DNA of 64,000 nt, taken from NCBI GenBank assembly GCA_035492775.1, contig DATJIW010000072.1, positions 4,540 through 68,539 on the forward strand, given 5' to 3'. Made by a program: the position numbers and the translations under genes. The notes below the pieces were generated by a model, which saw only the letters and a list, made by a program, of their open reading frames with translations, did no database searches and was not told the origin of the DNA. Positions 59,488 to 64,000 of this stretch are shown piece by piece (the first letter of the stretch is position 1; each line of letters begins with the position of its first letter). The stretch is from DATJFQ01 sp035492775 (GTDB lineage: Bacteria; Acidobacteriota; Vicinamibacteria; Vicinamibacterales; 2-12-FULL-66-21).

Positions 59488-60789
59488 ATGATCCCGCTTG
59501 CCGTCGCTCTCCTGCTTCAGTCAACGCCAGCCTCGACGACGCTCACGCGCGAGTTCACGGTGAGCGCGCCCTCCGAAGTCGTCGCGACAATCACGGCCGG
59601 CTGCGGACGCTGCGACTGGGCAGCGGAGCGGCGGGAAGCGCTGCTGCTCGAGTTGCGAGTGGACGGCGTGTACTCCCAGCACGTGGCCCTCGTGCGCGGC
59701 AGCAGTCCGTCGGCGTACCCCGTGATGCTCGGCCGCCTCGCGCCGGGCACGCATCTGGTCGCGTTGCGCGTCGACACGGCGCGATCCGCACCGGATGCCG
59801 GCCCGCTCGACGTCACTGACGTCTCGTTCAAGACGTACAGCAGCGACACGCCGGAGTTCGACTGGCTGCAATACGCGCCACGTTTGCGCGCGCGGCCTGG
59901 AACGGTCGAGAAGTTCTCGGATTTCCCGCTCGTCATGTACGCCGAGCGCAACATCCGCGGCGAAACCGGGCAGCAATATCGATATCAGTACACCGTCATC
60001 TTCACGAACGAAGACGGCGGCACGCCGACGGATCGCCTCATGGCGACGTGGGGCCGAACCACGGACATCGAATTCGTGTACGGACTGCCCGAAGGAAAGA
60101 CGGTGGGCGAAATCCAGGCCGAAGGCCACAAATGGATCCCGTTTGCAGGACCGACGGCCGGCACCCACCCCGTACTGTGGGTCGCGACCCTGAACAACAT
60201 GGTCGCGGATCACGGCCCGGAAGATGCCATCACGTTCGCGCCGGCGCCGACGATGGTCGACCTCGCCGGGACGTCGCGCGAAAGCGTGATGGACGGCCAG
60301 CCCTGGATGTACGCCGCGACATCAAAAGAAATGCAGCGCGAAGATCGGATCGATCCGTTGGCCGAAGCGGGCAGCGGCAAGATTCCCGACCCGCGGAGAT
60401 ATGCAACCGTCGAAGCCTGCGGCGCCGTTGCGGACGCGACGCTCGCCTTCGACATCGGCGTGCGCGATTCGGCGGGAACGATCGCGTGGTATCCGACCGA
60501 TCGCGGGGACCCGCGTTTCCGCATCGCGCGCGGCGGCTGTTTCCGCGGCGGAGCGCCGCTCGCCGAAGGAACGACGCCCGGACAAATTGCGGCGCTCCGA
60601 GTACGCGCCTATCCGCGTCCGCCGCGCGAGGGGGAATCCGCCCAGCCGCCGGGCAGCGGCTCCGTGACGATTGAGTCGGTCAACATGATCTTCATGCTGG
60701 ACAGCGCGTATGTGCCCTCGCGCGCGCCCTTCACCTGGAAAGGATCCCTGCCGGTGAAGACCGACGGCGCGCCGGTGGAGATCAAGTAA
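59488..60789 (+). CDS. Secreted protein of unknown function, possible glycan-binding
   Basis: 433 aa with a short signal (MIPLAVALLLQSTPASTTLT). No recognised family. A beta-rich first third has a Cys pair (GCGRCDWAAE). The middle shows RNIRGETGQQYRYQYTVIFT, then DRLMATWGRTTDIEFVYGLP, WIPFAGPTAGTHPVLWVATL and NNMVADHGPEDAITF. The last third ends in a beta-sheet-like VTIESVNMIFMLDS. Homologues appear in other Acidobacteriota to my knowledge, unnamed. Divergent from the mannoside operon, so possibly co-regulated. The function cannot be stated. Confidence 0.55.
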   Translation: MIPLAVALLLQSTPASTTLTREFTVSAPSEVVATITAGCGRCDWAAERREALLLELRVDGVYSQHVALVRGSSPSAYPVMLGRLAPGTHLVALRVDTARSAPDAGPLDVTDVSFKTYSSDTPEFDWLQYAPRLRARPGTVEKFSDFPLVMYAERNIRGETGQQYRYQYTVIFTNEDGGTPTDRLMATWGRTTDIEFVYGLPEGKTVGEIQAEGHKWIPFAGPTAGTHPVLWVATLNNMVADHGPEDAITFAPAPTMVDLAGTSRESVMDGQPWMYAATSKEMQREDRIDPLAEAGSGKIPDPRRYATVEACGAVADATLAFDIGVRDSAGTIAWYPTDRGDPRFRIARGGCFRGGAPLAEGTTPGQIAALRVRAYPRPPREGESAQPPGSGSVTIESVNMIFMLDSAYVPSRAPFTWKGSLPVKTDGAPVEIK

Positions 60790-60822
60790 CTCATCTCCGG
60801 CCCTCCGCGTTCGACCCTCCGC

Positions 60823-61674
60823 CTACGGTCTCGGCACCACCGGCAGCCTCGGGTCCGGCGGAGGCCACGACTGACGGAAGTGCGCGTAGCGCGGGTCGTC
60901 GCTGGCCGCCATCGAGCGCCGCGTGCCGGCCAGCACGTTGAGGTAATACGCGTCGTAGCCGTACGCGGTGACGAACGGGTGGTACCCGTCGCGGATGAGC
61001 ACGAGGTCGCCATCGCCGACGCGAACGGTTTCGTCGGCTGCTCCATCGAGCGAATACAAACGCTGGAAGCCGTAGCCGAGCGGATCCCGCATCCGGTAGT
61101 AATACGTCTCCTCGAGATCCACCTCCGCCGGCGGATTGTCGACGTCGTGCTTGTGCGGGGGATAGCTGGACCAGTTGCCGCTCGGCGTGAACACCTCGCA
61201 GATGAGCAGGCGGTCCGCGGGAAACGACGGCGGCAGAATATCGACGATCTGGCGAGTCGCGTTGCCGCCCCCGCGAATCTCGTAGCCGCAGTCGCGTGGC
61301 GTCACGTGCTGCGGCTCCAACGCCTTCTGCGACGGAGCACGGCAATCCGCAATGTCCGCCGGTTCGCTCGCTTCAACCGAAAACCGGCGGCCCGGAGGTA
61401 GGTATACGGCGTGCGGGTAGGAGGCGAACACGCTAGGTCGCGGACCGAGCGTCACCGTCTCGTCATCCCACGTCACCGAGCACGTGCCGTTGAGAAGCAC
61501 GAGACAACACTCCTCACGGTCGGTCTTCCCTCGCCACGATGTGCCGGGCACGATCCGGCGCACCGAAAAGCGAATGTACTCCCAGCCCGCTTTGCGCGGC
61601 GTCACCTCGACTAGTACGCCAGGCTCCGCCGCACCAAGCGTACGCGATCTCATCAGCAGCGGTCTGCGCGCCAT
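60823..61674 (-). CDS. iolB: 5-deoxy-glucuronate isomerase (IolB)
   Basis: 283 aa, double-cupin KduI/IolB family. Key segments: GWEYIRFSVRRIVPGTSW, DREECCLVLLNGTCSVTWDD, ICEVFTPSGNWSSYPPHKHD with the metal-binding His-x-His, DLEETYYYRMRDPLGYGFQR (Glu ligand), and LVLIRDGYHPFVTAYGYDAY with the last His. Isomerises 5-deoxy-glucuronate to 2-deoxy-5-keto-gluconate in myo-inositol degradation. Divergent from iolC, 44 bases apart, so a shared regulatory region is likely. Confidence 0.95.
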   Translation of the reverse strand: MARRPLLMRSRTLGAAEPGVLVEVTPRKAGWEYIRFSVRRIVPGTSWRGKTDREECCLVLLNGTCSVTWDDETVTLGPRPSVFASYPHAVYLPPGRRFSVEASEPADIADCRAPSQKALEPQHVTPRDCGYEIRGGGNATRQIVDILPPSFPADRLLICEVFTPSGNWSSYPPHKHDVDNPPAEVDLEETYYYRMRDPLGYGFQRLYSLDGAADETVRVGDGDLVLIRDGYHPFVTAYGYDAYYLNVLAGTRRSMAASDDPRYAHFRQSWPPPDPRLPVVPRP

Positions 61675-61718
61675 CGCCGAAGTGTAGCAGCAAGCGTTCC
61701 TGATACACTTCGCGCTTC

Positions 61719-62687
61719 ATGGCGACAGCGCTCGACCTGCTGTGCATGGGACGCAGCTCGATCGACCTTTACGCGCACGAAATCGGCGTGCCGATCACGG
61801 CCGTCAAGAGTTTCGACGCCTACGTCGGCGGCTGCCCGACCAACGTGGCGGTCGGGACGCGCCGCCTCGGCCTCCGCAGCGGGCTGTTGACGGGCGTCGG
61901 CACCGATCAGGTGGGTGATTTCGTGCTGCACTTCCTCCAGCAGGAAGGCGTCGACACGTCGGCGGTCGCGCGCTTTCACGAGCGGCGCACGAGCGCCGCC
62001 CTCTTGACGATCCAGCCGCCCGACAGATTTCCGCTCACGTTCTATCGGGACAATTGCGCGGACCTCGGGTTGACGATCGACCACGTTCGTCAGTCGCAGG
62101 CGCCGCGCAGCAGGCTGCTCTTCGTTACCGGCACCGGACTCTCGGAAGAACCCAGCCGCACCGCAACGCTCTTCGCGGCCGAAACAGCGCGTGCGGGGGG
62201 AACCCGCGTGATTGTCGACATCGACTATCGCTCCGGTCTTTGGCCGTCGGAAGACGCGTTTGGCGCGAACGTGCGCGCGCTCGCGCGATTCGCGCACATT
62301 GCGATTGGTACCGAAGAGGAGCTGCGCGCCGCCACGAACGAGGCAGACATCGACGACGCGTGCGCGCGGATGCTCGAAACCGGGATCGAGCTGCTCGTGC
62401 TCAAACGGGGCGCGCACGGTGCACGCGTTTTCCCGGCTGGCTCACCTGCCGAAGACGTCGAGCCGTTCTCGATCACCGTCGTGAACGTGCTCGGAGCCGG
62501 CGACGCCTTCGCGAGCGGCTTCATCTACGGGCACCTGCAGGGCTGGCCTGCCGCGAAAGCCGCGCGGCTCGGTAACGCCACCGGCGCGATCGTAGTCACA
62601 CGGCACGGGTGCGCGAACTTCATGCCGACGATCCCCGAAGTGCGCGAGTTCCTCCACCTCCAGGGGGCGACGGATCTATCTCTTTGA
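61719..62687 (+). CDS. iolC: 5-dehydro-2-deoxygluconokinase (IolC), PfkB family
   Basis: 322 aa. PfkB signatures: DLLCMGRSSIDLYAHEIGVP near the start, the GG motif in FDAYVGGCPTNVAVGTRRLG, and the C-terminal VVNVLGAGDAFASGFIYGHL with the catalytic Asp of GAGD. The DLY start is typical of IolC. Phosphorylates 2-deoxy-5-keto-gluconate. Followed 13 bases later by the iolG-like gene. The aldolase IolJ, often fused to IolC in other phyla, is not fused here. Confidence 0.94.
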   Translation: MATALDLLCMGRSSIDLYAHEIGVPITAVKSFDAYVGGCPTNVAVGTRRLGLRSGLLTGVGTDQVGDFVLHFLQQEGVDTSAVARFHERRTSAALLTIQPPDRFPLTFYRDNCADLGLTIDHVRQSQAPRSRLLFVTGTGLSEEPSRTATLFAAETARAGGTRVIVDIDYRSGLWPSEDAFGANVRALARFAHIAIGTEEELRAATNEADIDDACARMLETGIELLVLKRGAHGARVFPAGSPAEDVEPFSITVVNVLGAGDAFASGFIYGHLQGWPAAKAARLGNATGAIVVTRHGCANFMPTIPEVREFLHLQGATDLSL

Positions 62688-62700
62688 ACGCCCGAACGCC

Positions 62701-63720
62701 ATGCGACTAAATGTCGGCCTCATTGGCTGCGGGCGCCTCGGACGCGTTTACGCGCGGGATCTGTCGTCGCGCATCCCCGAAACGCGACTGGCCGCTGTCG
62801 CCGACGTCAACCCCGCCGTGGCGCAGCGCGCCGCTGACGAGTTCGGCATGCGCGCCGTCGGCGATGCCGCCGACCTGTTCGACGACGCGTCGATCGATGC
62901 GGTCGTGATCGTGAGCCCGACCCACACGCACAAAGATCTGACTATCGCGGCGGCGTCTGCGCGCAAGCCCGCGTTTTGCGAGAAGCCGCTGGCGCTCTCC
63001 CTCGACGCGTGCCGCGAAATGCGCGAAGCCGTCCAGCGCAGCGGGTCGTTTTTTCAGATGGGATTCATGCGACGGTTCGATCCGGGCTACGTCGCGGGCA
63101 AGCGCCAGGTGGACGAAGGCGCGATCGGCCGTCCCGTGGTGTTCAAATCGACGTCACGCGACCCTTACCCTCCGAGCCTCGAGTACGCCAACCCGGCCAG
63201 CAGCGGCGGCCTGCTCGTCGACATGGGTATCCACGACTTCGATCTGGCACGGTGGTTCATGGGGGAAGTCGCGAGTGTGTCGGCGATCGGGGGCGTTCTG
63301 GCGTATCCGGAATTCGCGTCGGTCGGCGACATCGACAACGCGATCGCCACGATCGTCTTCGCCGACGGCCGGCTCGGCGTCATCGACCTCACCCGCAACG
63401 GCATCTATGGCTACGACATCTGCACGGAACTGCTGGGCACGGCAGGCACGATCCGCATCGGCTATCTGCGCGAGACGCCAATGCTGACGATGACGAGGAA
63501 CCAGGTGGCGCACGATACCGTTCCGTACTTCATGGAACGGTTCGAACGCGCGTACACGGCGCAACTGCAGAACTTCGCGTCCAACGTCATGGGACAGAAG
63601 GAACCGCCGGTCACGATTGGGGACGGCATCGAGGCGCTCAGGATCGCGGTGGCGGCGACCACCGCGCAGCGCACGGGACGGCGGGTCGAAGTGGAGGCCG
63701 GCAGCCCGGGGCACAAGTGA
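62701..63720 (+). CDS. iolG: Inositol 2-dehydrogenase-like Gfo/Idh/MocA oxidoreductase
   Basis: 339 aa. Rossmann start LNVGLIGCGRLGRVYARDLS, then VVIVSPTHTHKDL, CEKPLALSLDACREMREAVQ (EKP Lys), MGFMRRFDPGYVAGKRQVDE and the catalytic GGLLVDMGIHDFDLARWFMG with Asp/His. These match myo-inositol 2-dehydrogenases well (the MRRFDP and DMGIHDFD segments are strongly conserved in IolG). Oxidises myo-inositol to scyllo-inosose, the substrate of IolE. Downstream of iolC in the same direction. Assignment to inositol rather than another polyol relies on context. Confidence 0.85.
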   Translation: MRLNVGLIGCGRLGRVYARDLSSRIPETRLAAVADVNPAVAQRAADEFGMRAVGDAADLFDDASIDAVVIVSPTHTHKDLTIAAASARKPAFCEKPLALSLDACREMREAVQRSGSFFQMGFMRRFDPGYVAGKRQVDEGAIGRPVVFKSTSRDPYPPSLEYANPASSGGLLVDMGIHDFDLARWFMGEVASVSAIGGVLAYPEFASVGDIDNAIATIVFADGRLGVIDLTRNGIYGYDICTELLGTAGTIRIGYLRETPMLTMTRNQVAHDTVPYFMERFERAYTAQLQNFASNVMGQKEPPVTIGDGIEALRIAVAATTAQRTGRRVEVEAGSPGHK

Positions 63721-63829
63721 GGTCTTCAGACTGCCGGTCGCGTTGCGTCTGCCCGGCGACATCGGTGAGGCAGAGTACGAGATGTTGGCCGGGCCGATCT
63801 CCCACCAACGGCTGCCAATCTAAGGCGAG

Positions 63830-63976
63830 ATGCATTACCAGTTGCGTGGCAGCGGTGACCCGTTGCTGCTGCTGCACGGCGGGCTGGGAATCGGAGACGA
63901 CTGGCGTCATGTGTTTCCGTCAGACCCGCCCGGCTACCGCATGATCGTCCCGGATCTGCGCGGACACGCATGCTGA
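63830..63976 (+). pseudogene. Truncated alpha/beta-hydrolase N-terminus
   Basis: 48 codons: MHYQLRGSGDPLLLLHGGLG, then DDWRHVF and YRMIVPDLRGHAC, with AAGGCGAG before the ATG. LLLLHGG is the oxyanion-hole HGG motif and IVPDLRGHG is the conserved Asp-Arg-Gly-His stretch of the family, but the frame ends two codons later, before the nucleophile elbow (GxSxG). The window ends 24 bases on, so whether the rest continues after a frameshift cannot be seen. The ~100 bases before it contain a short open frame (VALRLPGDIGEAEYEMLAGP) that resembles nothing I know. Confidence 0.55.
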
Positions 63977-64000
63977 GACCGATCGCCTTGGCACGCTCGA

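Overview
GC-rich (roughly 60-66%), densely packed chromosomal DNA that looks like an uncultured or soil Acidobacteriota, most likely of the Vicinamibacteria type. The reasons are a full-length ADOP-type (acidobacterial duplicated orphan permease) FtsX/MacB protein, an Oar-like carboxypeptidase-regulatory TonB receptor, many Gfo/Idh/MocA oxidoreductases, AP-endonuclease-2 family sugar isomerases and DUF1080 proteins, and GGGGACAG-type REP sequences. The taxonomic call is an inference from family content; no 16S gene is present.

Layout. (1) 1-11.4 kb: a sugar-oxidation locus with a GMC dehydrogenase (cut by the window edge), its gluconate-dehydrogenase-subunit-3-like partner, a membrane SAM/spermidine-synthase-like protein, a cytochrome c, two Gfo/Idh/MocA oxidoreductases, two TIM-barrel sugar isomerase/epimerases, two DUF1080 (3-keto-disaccharide hydrolase family) proteins and an MFS transporter. 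(2) 11.4-12.6 kb: a genomic scar with a tRNA-Cys 3' fragment, a fragment of an ADOP permease C-terminus and a VapBC toxin-antitoxin pair with a palindromic operator. (3) 12.9-23.1 kb: assorted envelope and housekeeping genes (SMP-30 lactonase, double cupredoxin, PMT-like glycosyltransferase, ADOP permease, exported methyltransferase, YraN, PrsW-like protease). (4) 23.2-28.2 kb: a large metallopeptidase/propeller/barrel protein, then an ECF sigma factor operon encoding a membrane protein with 21 perfect-register nonapeptide repeats, then a STAS protein. (5) 28.3-37.1 kb: housekeeping genes (class III aminotransferase, cysS, ribF, MBL hydrolase, DUF1844, mazG, comEC). (6) 37.2-45.2 kb: APC permease, iolD, iolE and a ribose/inositol-type ABC importer. 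(7) 45.2-59.5 kb: a Gfo/Idh/MocA gene, a TonB receptor broken by one in-frame amber codon, and a six-gene minus-strand operon for mannoside uptake and breakdown (GH63-like hydrolase, CehA-like PHP protein, a fused substrate-binding/permease protein, a second permease, GH38 alpha-mannosidase, MalK-type ATPase). (8) 59.5-64 kb: an unknown secreted protein, then iolB, iolC and an iolG-like dehydrogenase, ending in an alpha/beta-hydrolase fragment.

How it works together. The window reads as a saprophyte's carbohydrate island. myo-Inositol catabolism is split into two blocks (iolD/iolE plus importer; iolB/iolC/iolG-like) separated by the mannoside operon; iolA and iolJ are not seen. The first 11 kb suggests a periplasmic oxidise-then-cleave (keto-glycoside) pathway feeding electrons to cytochrome c.

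Most notable: the nonapeptide-repeat protein co-translated with a sigma factor; REP palindromes forming the translated N-termini of two exported proteins; two small elements with matching 28-bp terminal inverted repeats, one of them splitting the ABC importer operon; and the single-base amber disruption of the TonB receptor.
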